A DNA stretch of 64,000 nt, taken from Aquamicrobium sp. LC103. Its GTDB lineage: Bacteria; Pseudomonadota; Alphaproteobacteria; Rhizobiales; Rhizobiaceae. The position numbers were made by a program, and so were the translations under genes. The stretch's first letter is position 1, and every line of letters starts with the position of its first letter. A model generated the notes under the pieces. It made no database searches, was not told the origin of the DNA, and was given only the letters and a program-made list of their open reading frames with translations. The DNA is taken from NCBI RefSeq assembly GCF_001014615.2, contig NZ_LBCQ02000009.1:62001-126000 (forward strand). The letters are read 5' to 3'. Positions 1-8,818 of the stretch are shown piece after piece.

Positions 1-2012
1 TCGCCGGCACGGGCCCCTCCAAGATCATGGCAGCATCCGACGCCTGTCTCGATGGGACCACGGCCAATGCGTTCCGCTCCCATTTCCAGCAGCAGCGTCT
101 CCGCGCAGTCCTGCATGTGTTCGTAGAGCCTGCGGTCTGCCGCGCATAGATCCCAGACGACCCGGACAACAGGATCGCCCACGCCGGTGCGATCACGCCA
201 CCGGGGATCGAGCAGGAGGCGATTGGTGGAGAGCGGAAGCGCGTCGGCCTGAATCTTGATGGAGGCGCGCCGGTTCCAGCCGCGCAGATGTTGCTTGTAG
301 CCCTCGCCCCAGCGTGGCGCATCGATCGGTGCTGGGTCGCCGGCGATCTGAAGCGGTAGAAGCTGGTTCTCGGTGCTCAGCGTTCCGCCGCCGAATATGC
401 CGGACGCCTCGATGGCGCCCTCAGCCATCAGGTCTTCGACAATGACAGCCTGCCCCCCGGGACCGGTGTGCCGGTCGAAGACCCTATCGCTGAACTGCCC
501 CACGACCTGCGGGAACATCTTGGACATGTAGCTCAGGCCAAGCTGGCCATGACTGTTTCCCAGGCCGCTGGGCCGGGCCGTGTCGCCCGAGAGCGCCAGA
601 AGCCGCACGGTCTCGAACGTATAGGCCGCGATCAATGTTACCCGTGCATCCTGCTGTCGTTCGCGCCCATCCGAATCGAGATAGGTGACGCCACGCGCGC
701 GTCCTGAAAGGTCTGTCACGATACGCAGGGCCCGACACATTGTTCTCAGGTCGAGATTACCCGTCTCCAGAGCCGTGGGGAGCAAGGTATCCATCGGGGT
801 CCAGCGTTCCCTGATCTCGGCCCCGATGCCTTCATCCCATGGATCATAGGCCGGCGTGATGCCGTCGCGCGCCTCGCCTACCCGCCCGACAGGAATGGTG
901 TATGGCCGATAACCGAGCCGTGTCGCTGCCACGCGGAGCGCCTCACCAACCCTGAACGGGCGCAATGGCTTGAATGGCAGAGGTCGAGAGTGAGGCGTGA
1001 ACGGGCTGTGCTCGCCCGCGACGCCAATCGTCCATTCCAGCTCGCTGTAATATGGCTCCAGGTCCTCATATCGGATCGGCCAATCGACCAGGCTCGAGGC
1101 GTTGGGAAGTGCACCCGCAAGGCCGCGCCAGACGAGCGCCGAATGGTGCTGGAAATGATGCGGATGAAAGCGCCGGAATCTTGCGCCATAAAGCACCGAC
1201 GAGCCGCCGACGCCATTGGCCATCCTGCCCAGCGAGAAGCTCAGGGCGCGATCTTCCGCATCGGAGACGTTCCGCACCCAACGCGGGACTTCTCCATTAA
1301 ACTTCGGTCCGAGAGCAGCCCGGCCGTAGAATGCCTGGCCCAGTTCATCGGGACGGTATGTTTCGCCGGCGCGCCACGGCCCCGCTTCGAGCACGACCAC
1401 CTTGAGCCCGCGATGGGCCAGCCGTGCAGCAACAACACTGCCCACGGCGCCGCCGCCGACAATAACGGCATCGACGTCCTTTGCCGGCGGACGCCTGCCA
1501 GCATCCGGATCGAACGCCGCAGGCAACGGGCTGGTGCTCCTACCCGGCCACTCTTTCAAGCCCTTCGGAGAGGCGTCATCGTGACCGAGGCCCCGGTGAC
1601 CAAGGAATTTCCATCCCGACAGATCGCGGTTTCCGCCATAAGCGGGATCAGAAAACAGACCGCGCAGCAGGTCCCGGCGGAGCAATTCGAAGCAGCCGGC
1701 CGGGGCAGGATCGCCCCGCTCTAGCTCGCCGATCAGTTCGTCGAGCTGGCCATCTGCCAGCTCCGTAACGTCCTTCCCCCATTGCGACCGGGCTGAAGCT
1801 GCGAACCAGCCCAGCATCCGCCTGTAGGTAGGCAGGTTTTCCGATTCCGCGCCGGCAAGTGCTCCGTCGACATAGTCGCCCGCCCCCATCCCGGCAGCCG
1901 CATAGCCGTCGCCATCGTCGGGAAACATGCGGTCGAATATCGCTTCGAGCCGGGCAGCCTCCGCCTCGCTCAATGCAAGCCGGGCGCGGGCCGGCGTATC
2001 AGTGAGTACCAT
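1..2012 (-). CDS. GMC-family oxidoreductase with N-terminal gluconate 2-dehydrogenase subunit-3-like domain (partial)
   Basis: The frame is open from ATG at 2012 to the left edge with no stop, so about 670 residues are visible and the C-terminus is missing. The first ~165 residues resemble the small subunit of membrane gluconate dehydrogenase (PF13618 type), including the hallmark SDPAYGGNRDLSGWKFLG. A Rossmann FAD motif (IVGGGAVGS) and a GMC domain with GVGGSS follow. The visible end reaches HDLGGARAG, equivalent to the HxxGxxRMG active-site stretch of GMC enzymes, so roughly 60-70 residues are lost. These two parts are normally separate subunits; here they form one chain without a Tat or Sec signal, which suggests a cytoplasmic enzyme. 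The start overlaps the upstream FAD oxidoreductase gene by 14 bp, so it is the last visible gene of the ABC transporter operon. A sugar or polyol substrate is inferred. Confidence 0.85.
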   Translation of the reverse strand, partial: MVLTDTPARARLALSEAEAARLEAIFDRMFPDDGDGYAAAGMGAGDYVDGALAGAESENLPTYRRMLGWFAASARSQWGKDVTELADGQLDELIGELERGDPAPAGCFELLRRDLLRGLFSDPAYGGNRDLSGWKFLGHRGLGHDDASPKGLKEWPGRSTSPLPAAFDPDAGRRPPAKDVDAVIVGGGAVGSVVAARLAHRGLKVVVLEAGPWRAGETYRPDELGQAFYGRAALGPKFNGEVPRWVRNVSDAEDRALSFSLGRMANGVGGSSVLYGARFRRFHPHHFQHHSALVWRGLAGALPNASSLVDWPIRYEDLEPYYSELEWTIGVAGEHSPFTPHSRPLPFKPLRPFRVGEALRVAATRLGYRPYTIPVGRVGEARDGITPAYDPWDEGIGAEIRERWTPMDTLLPTALETGNLDLRTMCRALRIVTDLSGRARGVTYLDSDGRERQQDARVTLIAAYTFETVRLLALSGDTARPSGLGNSHGQLGLSYMSKMFPQVVGQFSDRVFDRHTGPGGQAVIVEDLMAEGAIEASGIFGGGTLSTENQLLPLQIAGDPAPIDAPRWGEGYKQHLRGWNRRASIKIQADALPLSTNRLLLDPRWRDRTGVGDPVVRVVWDLCAADRRLYEHMQDCAETLLLEMGAERIGRGPIETGVGCCHDLGGARAG

Positions 2013-3402
2013 CCACGATGGCCCCTTGCTTCTTCAGTTCAGAGCGAAGCTGCCCGACATCGACAGAGCGGAGATCGCCGGGCTGGTTGCCGCGAAGGGT
2101 GAGCGCGGCGCCAAGGCCTGCGGCCTCGCCTTGCGCCATGCAGGGGCCCATGACGCGGGCTGACCCGTGCCCCTCGCGATCTGCCGACATGCAGCGACCC
2201 GCGACGTAAAGATTGCGGATGCCATTGGCCACGAGCATGTTGTAGGGCATGTCGTAGGATCCGCCATCCGCCACGGGGATGCGAACCTGCTTGGTGCCGT
2301 CCTGATGGATATCGATGTGATGGGAGCCCTTGCCGATGCCGTCGTCACGCTTGCGTGCATTCAGCACATCGTCCCCGGTCAACACGTAGTCGCCGACAAC
2401 GCGGCGCGTTTCGCGAATACCGATACGATGGGAGAGGCCGGCAAAGTATGAGTTCTCGAAGCCCGGAATGTTCTTCTTCATGAAGGCGATGCTCCGCCAT
2501 GCCTGGTCGGTGAGGTCGCTAAAGACCCGCGAAAGCGCGACGGCATCTGTAGCGTCGATATTGGCGACGCGGGTCGTGTTGACCGAAACCTCCTTCCGCT
2601 CCGACGACACGGGAATGATGCCGATCAGAGCGGTCTGCTGCAGTTCGCCACGCTCGATTCCGCCGGTGATCAAAGGACCGTTCGCCTTGAAGAACACCGC
2701 CGGCTGCCTCTGGTCATAGAGGTTCTGTGCACACTCCTTCGGCGTGAGCTCTGCGCCCATCCATTCGGACTCGCCAACCGCCAGATTTTCAGGGTGGTCG
2801 ACGCAGAACTTCAGGAGGTCCATCGTCTCCACGCCGCCTATCCGGAACAGCATTGTGACCGGCTGGAATTCCCCCTTGTCGTTGGAGATCATCATCTGCG
2901 CGCCAGCCCGCAGCGCGATGTCTCCGTCGCCGGACGCATCGATATAGACCGGTGCCTCGACCAGCACGCGGCCGCGCTTGTTGATCACCACGACGCCCGT
3001 GATCTCGTCGCCACGGCGCACCACGTCCTCCGCGAACGAATACATCCAGACGTGGACACCGGCGCGGCGCACAACATTGGCAACGGCAAGCTTCATGATC
3101 TCGGGGTCGACGCAGACATACCAGATCAAACGCCAGTCCTTGACCGGGCCGATATACCCGCCGAGCCGTTTATGCTCGTCGAGAATTTCCTTTAGGACGC
3201 CGCCAACTATCCATTCCCCGCGCGCGTTGAGGGCGCCGTCGATGCACAGGCCGGTGATGAGTTCCCCGCCCAGCATCGAACCCGCTTCAACGAGCAAGGT
3301 CTTCATACCGGCTTTGGCGGCGCTGATCGCCGCAGCTATTCCGGCACATCCGCCACCGGTGACGACGACGTCATAGTTTTCTTGAATCAAGGTCTGAGCC
3401 AT
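1999..3402 (-). CDS. FAD-dependent oxidoreductase (FAD_oxidored family)
   Basis: 467 residues. The N-terminus holds an FAD-binding Rossmann motif (VVVTGGGCAGIAAA, residues ~12-25) followed by GGELITGLCIDG. The C-terminus has VAGRCMSADREGHGSARV, typical of the PF12831 flavoprotein group, whose members often act on small hydroxylated substrates or are poorly defined. ATG at 3402 is preceded by AGGAG with a 6-nt spacer. The gene lies 30 bp downstream of the transporter ATPase and overlaps the following GMC gene by 14 bp, so it probably oxidises the imported compound. The substrate cannot be read from sequence. Confidence 0.88.
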   Translation of the reverse strand: MAQTLIQENYDVVVTGGGCAGIAAAISAAKAGMKTLLVEAGSMLGGELITGLCIDGALNARGEWIVGGVLKEILDEHKRLGGYIGPVKDWRLIWYVCVDPEIMKLAVANVVRRAGVHVWMYSFAEDVVRRGDEITGVVVINKRGRVLVEAPVYIDASGDGDIALRAGAQMMISNDKGEFQPVTMLFRIGGVETMDLLKFCVDHPENLAVGESEWMGAELTPKECAQNLYDQRQPAVFFKANGPLITGGIERGELQQTALIGIIPVSSERKEVSVNTTRVANIDATDAVALSRVFSDLTDQAWRSIAFMKKNIPGFENSYFAGLSHRIGIRETRRVVGDYVLTGDDVLNARKRDDGIGKGSHHIDIHQDGTKQVRIPVADGGSYDMPYNMLVANGIRNLYVAGRCMSADREGHGSARVMGPCMAQGEAAGLGAALTLRGNQPGDLRSVDVGQLRSELKKQGAIVDGTH

Positions 3403-3432
3403 TCGTAACTCCTGAGGAATGGTGGGAGGAGA

Positions 3433-4515
3433 TCAGGCGAGGGTTTGACCGCTCTCCTGATCGAAAAGGTGAATCTGGCGGGGATCGAAGCGGACGTTGA
3501 CGGTCTCGCCGGTCACTACGGAGACTTCTCGCGGATCACAGCGCATACCGATCTCGTTGCCGCTGGCCAGCCGCAGGTAGACGAACAGCTCCGCCCCGGC
3601 GAGTTCAGTCAGTATGACCTCGGCACGCATGCCGTCGGTCGCCGATGACGCAATGGCGACTGCCTCCGGGCGAACCCCCAGCGTCACCTTCTGCCTGGCA
3701 TTTTTGAGCTGCCTTTTGCCGAGCCTGAGCACCACCGGTCCGCTGCGGAAGGTCAGATCGCCATTTCCCTCCAGCATGCCGTCGAGAAAGTTTGTTTCGC
3801 GGTCGCCGACGAAATTCGCAACGAAGGTGTTAACCGGGTTGTCGTAGATCTCGCGCGGAGGCGCCACCTGCTGCAACCGCCCCTGTGCGAACACCGCGAC
3901 GCGATCCGACAGCGTCATCGCCTCCGACTGGTCATGCGTGACATAGACGATGGTCGAGCCGAGCTGGCGGTGAAGTTCCTTGAGATCACGGCGCATCCGC
4001 ACGCGCAGTCGCGCATCCAGATTCGACAGCGGCTCGTCGAGCAGGAAGACTCGGGGGTCGCGGACCATGGCGCGGCCGAGGGCAACGCGCTGCTGCTGGC
4101 CGCCCGATATCTCCTTCGGATAGCGCGCAAGCAGATTGCCGATGCCCAATGTCTCGGCCACGCGCTCGACGCTTCGTGAAATGACGTCCTTGTCCGGACG
4201 CGGCTTTCGCGCCTCAAGCGGGAACGCGATGTTCTCGGCAACGGTCATATGTGGGTAGAGGGCATAGTTCTGGAAGACCATCGCCAGATCACGCTGTTCC
4301 GGCGGCAGATGGGTGATCTCACGCTCGCCGATGTGAATGGTCCCCGAATTTGCGGAAATCAGCCCTGCCAGCAGGTTAAGCGTGGTCGACTTGCCCGAAC
4401 CCGATGGCCCGAGCAGCGAGACGAATTCCCCGTCGCCAATCTCCAGGTCTAGATTGTCGAGTGCGGTGATCGCGCCATAGCGCTTTGAGACGTTCCTGAA
4501 AGTGACAGTGGACAT
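3433..4515 (-). CDS. Carbohydrate ABC transporter ATP-binding protein (MalK/UgpC type)
   Basis: 360 residues, usual for the MalK/UgpC/MsmX group. It shows Walker A GPSGSGKST (36-44), Q-loop Gln82, signature ISGGQQQR (136-143), Walker B VFLLDE (156-161) and the H-loop in VYVTHDQSEA. About 120 residues of C-terminal TOBE regulatory domain follow. It energises the two permeases encoded just upstream at the inner membrane. It starts 3 bp after the second permease ends. Long ATPases of this type serve sugars, polyols and glycerol-3-phosphate; the substrate here is unknown. Confidence 0.95.
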   Translation of the reverse strand: MSTVTFRNVSKRYGAITALDNLDLEIGDGEFVSLLGPSGSGKSTTLNLLAGLISANSGTIHIGEREITHLPPEQRDLAMVFQNYALYPHMTVAENIAFPLEARKPRPDKDVISRSVERVAETLGIGNLLARYPKEISGGQQQRVALGRAMVRDPRVFLLDEPLSNLDARLRVRMRRDLKELHRQLGSTIVYVTHDQSEAMTLSDRVAVFAQGRLQQVAPPREIYDNPVNTFVANFVGDRETNFLDGMLEGNGDLTFRSGPVVLRLGKRQLKNARQKVTLGVRPEAVAIASSATDGMRAEVILTELAGAELFVYLRLASGNEIGMRCDPREVSVVTGETVNVRFDPRQIHLFDQESGQTLA

Positions 4516-4518
4516 GAA

Positions 4519-5364
4519 TTAACCCTTCACCCCACCGCCGGTGAGACCGGAGATGAAGTAGCGCTGCAGGACGATGAAGATGACGATGATTGGGATGATG
4601 GAGATGACAGCTGCGGCCAGCAGCGGACCCCATTCGCGCCCATAGAAGCCAAGATAGAAATAGACCGCGACGGGGAAGGTGCGGACGCTCTCCGAGGACG
4701 TCATGGTGACGGCCACGACGAAGTCGTTCCACGCGAAGACCAGCACGAACAAGGCGGCGGCAACGAGCGCGGGCTTGGAGAGCGGCAGCACCACGCGTCG
4801 TAATGTGCCAAGCGCCGTGTAGCCATCTATGCGGGCAGCATGCTCGACCTCCACAGGCAGCGAGAGAAAATAGCCGTAGAGCATCCAGATGACGATCGGC
4901 AGCTGGTAGGCGGTGTAGAGGAGGATCAGGCCGACATGCGTGTTGATCAGGCCCACGACGCTGAGCAGCGTGAAGGTCGGAATCAGCAGCGAGGCGATGG
5001 GAATGCTCATCACACCGATGGTGAACACCATCAGCACCTTGCGACCCGGGAATTCGTAGCGTGCAATGGCGTAGGCGGCGATTGAGCCTATAGCCAGGGC
5101 GAAGACGATCGTGATGGCGGAGATGAGGGCGCTGTTTCCCAGGAAGAGCAGCCCTTTATCGCCGATCACGCGTTCATAGTGTTCAAGCGTGACATCCTGG
5201 GGAATAAAGCGCGGCGGCACCTCGAGAATCTGGTTAGTCGGCTTAAGAGAGGACAGAACGCCCCAGGCGATCGGCGCCAGTGCGAAGACGACGATGACGG
5301 CATTGACTACGGTTCGCAGGGCTGCGCGCCTGAGCGCATGACGCAGGTAGGGATTGTCGTTCAT
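4519..5364 (-). CDS. Carbohydrate ABC transporter permease (MalG type)
   Basis: 281 residues with about six hydrophobic helices, the first near residues 17-38. The cytoplasmic EAA loop is visible as ARIDGYTALGTLRRVVLPL, which contacts the ATPase. It begins with a 4-bp ATGA overlap with the upstream permease and ends 3 bp before the ATPase gene. Together the two permeases should form the heterodimeric channel of a CUT1-type importer. Confidence 0.93.
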   Translation of the reverse strand: MNDNPYLRHALRRAALRTVVNAVIVVFALAPIAWGVLSSLKPTNQILEVPPRFIPQDVTLEHYERVIGDKGLLFLGNSALISAITIVFALAIGSIAAYAIARYEFPGRKVLMVFTIGVMSIPIASLLIPTFTLLSVVGLINTHVGLILLYTAYQLPIVIWMLYGYFLSLPVEVEHAARIDGYTALGTLRRVVLPLSKPALVAAALFVLVFAWNDFVVAVTMTSSESVRTFPVAVYFYLGFYGREWGPLLAAAVISIIPIIVIFIVLQRYFISGLTGGGVKG

Positions 5365-6230
5365 TGGATGTTGCCCGCCTTCTTGAAGAGACGCAGGAGA
5401 ACGGCCACCAGCGCGATATTGACGATGAAGACCATGATCGCCAGCGCATTGGCTTGTCCGAGCACATTGTCGTTGAAGCCAAGGCGATACATCTTGAGGA
5501 CGACGGTTTCCGTCGACGTTCCGGGACCGCCGCCGGTCAGGATCAGCGGATAGGTCAGTGTGTTCACGAGGTGGATGAAGAGCCGGATCACGGTGATGAA
5601 AATCGGCACCTGCAGCAGCGGCAGGGTGATCCGCCTAAATCGATACCAGGCGGAAGCGCCGTCCACGCGGGCCGCCAGCTGAAGATGGGCCGGAATGCTC
5701 TTCAGTCCGGCGAGCAGCATGATCATGGCGAAAGCGCTGTCCCGCCAGACCGCATTGTAGACGAGCGCGGCCATTGCCGTGTCGGGGTCAGCGAGAATGC
5801 TCACGTCGCCCATTCCCATGGGAGCGAGAACCAGATCCGAAAGGCCCGACTCTTTCGAGAACACCCATTTGAGGAGCATCGAGCCGACTAGCATTGCGAT
5901 CATGTAGGGGATCAGCACCACGGCCTGCATGACGCCGTTCAGCCTGTTCGAGCGCTCCAGCCACATTGCCAGCCCGAAGCCGATGACGAAGGTCAGCACG
6001 AGCGAGATTACGGAGAATGTGACGGTGACGGCGAGGGCGTTGGCCACGCTTGGCGAGGTAAGCACGCGCCAGTAATTGTCGAAGCCCGTGAAGCCGCGGA
6101 TCTGGAAGAACTGCACCCGGTTGACGCTGTACCAGAATCCGATGACCAAGGGGACGATGACAAAGCCAAGCTCGACGAGCACCGCCAGCCCGACCAACCG
6201 GTAAGGCGTGAATTTCTCTGAACTGAACAT
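5361..6230 (-). CDS. Carbohydrate ABC transporter permease (MalF/UgpA type)
   Basis: 289 residues, six predicted membrane segments, with the EAA loop ARVDGASAWYRFRRITLPL. The first helix starts right after a short cytoplasmic N-terminus. It lies 60 bp downstream of the binding-protein gene and overlaps the second permease by 4 bp. It pairs with the MalG-type subunit in an ABC importer for a carbohydrate-like compound. Confidence 0.93.
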   Translation of the reverse strand: MFSSEKFTPYRLVGLAVLVELGFVIVPLVIGFWYSVNRVQFFQIRGFTGFDNYWRVLTSPSVANALAVTVTFSVISLVLTFVIGFGLAMWLERSNRLNGVMQAVVLIPYMIAMLVGSMLLKWVFSKESGLSDLVLAPMGMGDVSILADPDTAMAALVYNAVWRDSAFAMIMLLAGLKSIPAHLQLAARVDGASAWYRFRRITLPLLQVPIFITVIRLFIHLVNTLTYPLILTGGGPGTSTETVVLKMYRLGFNDNVLGQANALAIMVFIVNIALVAVLLRLFKKAGNIQ

Positions 6231-6290
6231 GATGGACCGTGATTTGTGCGGGGCGGAGACGACGCGAGCCGGCTCCGCCGAAAGCCTGTT

Positions 6291-7589
6291 CTACTGGCGC
6301 TCGTCGGTGGCCTGCTCGGCCTGACGCAAAGCGTCTTCAAGCGTTGCCTGGCCGAGGACGACCTGCTGTGTGGCAAGATTGAAGTCCGCCTGAGTGCGAC
6401 CCCAGTTGCATTTGCCAGGCATCAGCACACCACTGCTGGCGAGAATCTCCGATGTGGCCCGGAGCCCCTGCCGGGCGGGTTCCGACATTTCGGGACGTTC
6501 GGCGACCGAGCGGTAGGTGGGTATCTGCTCGCCCGGCACATTCCAGAGCTTCGCGCCGTCCGGACCCGACATGTAGCTGATGAACTTCGCGGCGGCTTCC
6601 TGGTTGGGCGATTTTGACCACTGAACAGCCCACCATCCCACCAGCAAGGCTGGTCCCGGCTTGCCGGCAGTCATGCCCGGCACACGGGCGATAGCCAATT
6701 GGCTACCATCCCATCCGGCTGCCGTGCGTTGAATCTGCTCGTAGCGTGAATTCGCGATGATCATCATCGCATAACGGCCTGCCGCGAACTGATCGATGGC
6801 GTCGTCGGACGACATGGCCAGCGCCTCTCGCGGCGTCACCTTGTCCTTGTCGATCCAGTCAACCTGCATGGCGACGGCGGCGCGACCCGCATCATTGTCG
6901 AACGTCGCGTTGCAGCTGTCGTCGAAGATGCCGCCATTCCCGTCGACCGTCGCCAGAAATGCCGGCGTCACCGAAAAGCGTTCCTGGCTCAGACCAAGGC
7001 CGATGCCCCAGATGTCGTTCTGGCCGTCATTGTTTGTGTCCTTCGTCAACAGCTTTGCCGCTTTGGTGACGCCATCCCAGGTCGCGACGTCGGCCGCCGT
7101 CAGCCCGGCTGCGTCGAAAAGGTCCTTGCGGTACATCAGAACCCATGTCGACGGGAGCAGCGGCACCGCTCGGACCGCGTCTCCGTCCGTCACAGCACTG
7201 AAGCTGCTGTTCAGCAGAGAGTCCTGCTTCTGCTGATCCGACCAGCCATCGAGGACCAGCGGCTTCAGGTCCGCAGCGGCATCTGAATTCATGATGAAGC
7301 CGAGGTTCTCCGAATTCACCCAACCGATGTCGGGTGCGTTGCCGGCGTTCGATCCGAGTACGAATTTTTCGGCCAGCGTCGACCATACCTGTGGCTCGAC
7401 CTTGATCCTAATATCGGGGTTTGCTGTCTCGAAGTCAGAGATAATCTGCTTCAACGCGGCATTGCGACCGCCCTTCGCATTGATGTCGAGGAACGTCCAC
7501 ATCGTCAGTGTCGTCTGCGCATATGCAGCGCTGCCTACCATCAGCGACGCGGCCAGCAGGCCGCCGCCCATCCTCAAGAACTTCTTCAT
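6291..7589 (-). CDS. Extracellular solute-binding protein, carbohydrate ABC transporter
   Basis: 432 residues from ATG at 7589. The frame extends further upstream, but this start has a strong GGGAGG ribosome site (AAGGGAGGAATAGG) and begins a clean Sec signal peptide (MKKFLRMGGGLLAASLMVGS, then AAYAQ). The mature part has the Type 1 sugar-binding fold pattern, for example MWTFLDIN near its start and YMSGPDGAKLWNVPGEQIPT late. It is the periplasmic receptor of the importer encoded downstream. It follows the GntR gene by 1 bp, so both are almost surely on one transcript. The ligand is unknown; polyol, sugar acid or glycoside are all possible. Confidence 0.92.
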   Translation of the reverse strand: MKKFLRMGGGLLAASLMVGSAAYAQTTLTMWTFLDINAKGGRNAALKQIISDFETANPDIRIKVEPQVWSTLAEKFVLGSNAGNAPDIGWVNSENLGFIMNSDAAADLKPLVLDGWSDQQKQDSLLNSSFSAVTDGDAVRAVPLLPSTWVLMYRKDLFDAAGLTAADVATWDGVTKAAKLLTKDTNNDGQNDIWGIGLGLSQERFSVTPAFLATVDGNGGIFDDSCNATFDNDAGRAAVAMQVDWIDKDKVTPREALAMSSDDAIDQFAAGRYAMMIIANSRYEQIQRTAAGWDGSQLAIARVPGMTAGKPGPALLVGWWAVQWSKSPNQEAAAKFISYMSGPDGAKLWNVPGEQIPTYRSVAERPEMSEPARQGLRATSEILASSGVLMPGKCNWGRTQADFNLATQQVVLGQATLEDALRQAEQATDERQ

Positions 7590-7590
7590 C

Positions 7591-8337
7591 CTATTCCTCC
7601 CTTGATGTTTTGCCGGACTCCGGCGCAAGCCCAAAGTAGAGTGCACCCATCCGATCGAAATGCTCCGCCATGATCGCGGCGGCAGCCGCCGAATCGCGAT
7701 CGCGGATCGCATCGATAAGCCGCTCGCGAAACTCTATGCCGAGCTGCCAGCTCTCGTTGTTGTCCACCTTCTGACGCAACGTGTCCCAAAGCTTTCCATC
7801 GCGGACGCGCCAGAGCTCCGCTACAGTGGATGCGAAGATCTGGTTCTGTGAAATGTTGGCCAGCGCCGTATGGAAATACTTGTGTTCTGGGGCAGGCGAG
7901 ACATTTCGCGAGACGAGGCCCCTCATACGGACGAGGCATTGCTCAAGCTTGAGAATATCCTCATCGGAGGCGCGCTCTGCCGCCAGTTTTGCGCAGGCCA
8001 GTTCAATCGTCCGCCGTGCTTCGAACTGCTCAATCGGCCCCGGCCCAAGATCCCGTCCTTTGGAGAGCGGAATCATCCGCAGGCTGCTGGCATCGCCGCG
8101 CACGAAATTGCCGCCACCCTGCCGGCTTTCCACCAGCCCCATCACTTCCAGGGCGATCAGGGCTTCCCGGATCGATGGACGGCTGACCCCGATGATCTCG
8201 GCCAGTTCGCGTTCCGGAGGCAATGCGGAACCTGGAGGGAAGGTGCCGTCGAGAACAAGCTCGCGCACATGATCGGCAACCTGCTCGTATAGCCGCCTCG
8301 GGCGCACGACCTGCAGCTCAAGTTTTCCCTTGTGCAT
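7591..8337 (-). CDS. GntR-family transcriptional regulator, FadR/FCD subfamily
   Basis: 248 residues. The N-terminal winged helix-turn-helix (about 12-78) contains PPERELAEIIGVSRPSIREAL, the GntR signature; the C-terminal all-helical FCD domain (about 95-230) binds a small effector, usually a carboxylate or sugar acid. ATG at 8337 has AGGAGG six bases upstream. It is the first gene of the transporter operon and probably represses it. An AATTGG-N5-CCAATT palindrome lies 45 bp upstream and is the natural operator candidate. Confidence 0.93.
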   Translation of the reverse strand: MHKGKLELQVVRPRRLYEQVADHVRELVLDGTFPPGSALPPERELAEIIGVSRPSIREALIALEVMGLVESRQGGGNFVRGDASSLRMIPLSKGRDLGPGPIEQFEARRTIELACAKLAAERASDEDILKLEQCLVRMRGLVSRNVSPAPEHKYFHTALANISQNQIFASTVAELWRVRDGKLWDTLRQKVDNNESWQLGIEFRERLIDAIRDRDSAAAAAIMAEHFDRMGALYFGLAPESGKTSREE

Positions 8338-8381
8338 ATGACCCTCCTGACGGGAGACTTATCATAATTGGACTTAGAGTC

Positions 8382-8398
8382 AATTGGCCTTACCAATT
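8382..8398. promoter_or_regulatory. Probable GntR operator palindrome
   Basis: AATTGG-CCTTA-CCAATT is a perfect 6-bp inverted repeat, 45 bp upstream of the GntR start codon. Its inner part, TTGG-N5-CCAA, has the size and symmetry of FadR-subfamily GntR operators. Extra half-sites, AATTGG at 8366-8371 and CCAAT at 8407-8411, flank it. Autoregulation of the operon is inferred. Confidence 0.6.
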
Positions 8399-8603
8399 TA
8401 CCAAAACCAATAAGACGAAAAGCTCGCTTTCGACGGGCGACGAGGACGTTTCAGCCGAAGTTTCTGCTGTTCTTGCCGATTGCCGAGGCACCCTTCACGG
8501 GCGACGGAAAGGAAGGAAGAGCTTAGAGCATCGGGCGAGAAGCATGAATCGAGGGTTCAGAGTTGGAGAAAGTCTGATTCTATGGCTGCAGGAGATACGA
8601 GCC

Positions 8604-8775
8604 ATGGGAAAGCCGATTTTATCAGACTTGCGGGACCGGATTGTGCAAGGTGTTGAAACTGGTCAATCGCGGCGGGCGATGGCGGCTCGGTTCAAGGTCG
8701 CGCCCTCAACGACCGTTCGGCTTCATGCGCGCTATGCGGCCCGGCTTGTCTTCATTGACGAAACCGGCGTGAAGC
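8604..8775 (+). pseudogene. IS630-family transposase remnant with internal deletion
   Basis: Starting at ATG 8604 the frame reads MGKPILSDLRDRIVQGVETG, then a helix-turn-helix segment (SRRAMAARFKVAPSTTVRLHARY), which is the N-terminus of IS630-type transposases. It then jumps directly to RLVFIDETGVK, the first Asp block of the DDE domain. The linker helix region between them and everything after the block are missing, so the element has an internal deletion and a lost 3' half. The 80 bp upstream probably include the old left end. The remnant lies between the GntR promoter and the 3' end of hipA, marking a past insertion boundary. The rest of 8338-8818 holds only the GntR control region. Confidence 0.75.
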
Positions 8776-8818
8776 CTTCTGACACCAGATTAGCGACCCC
8801 CAACCAACACATACGATT

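Noticed and set aside
8341-8775. Open frame 8223-9116 on the plus strand as a single gene
   Set aside because: Its first part is antisense to the GntR gene and its end antisense to hipA; only the middle has transposase sequence.
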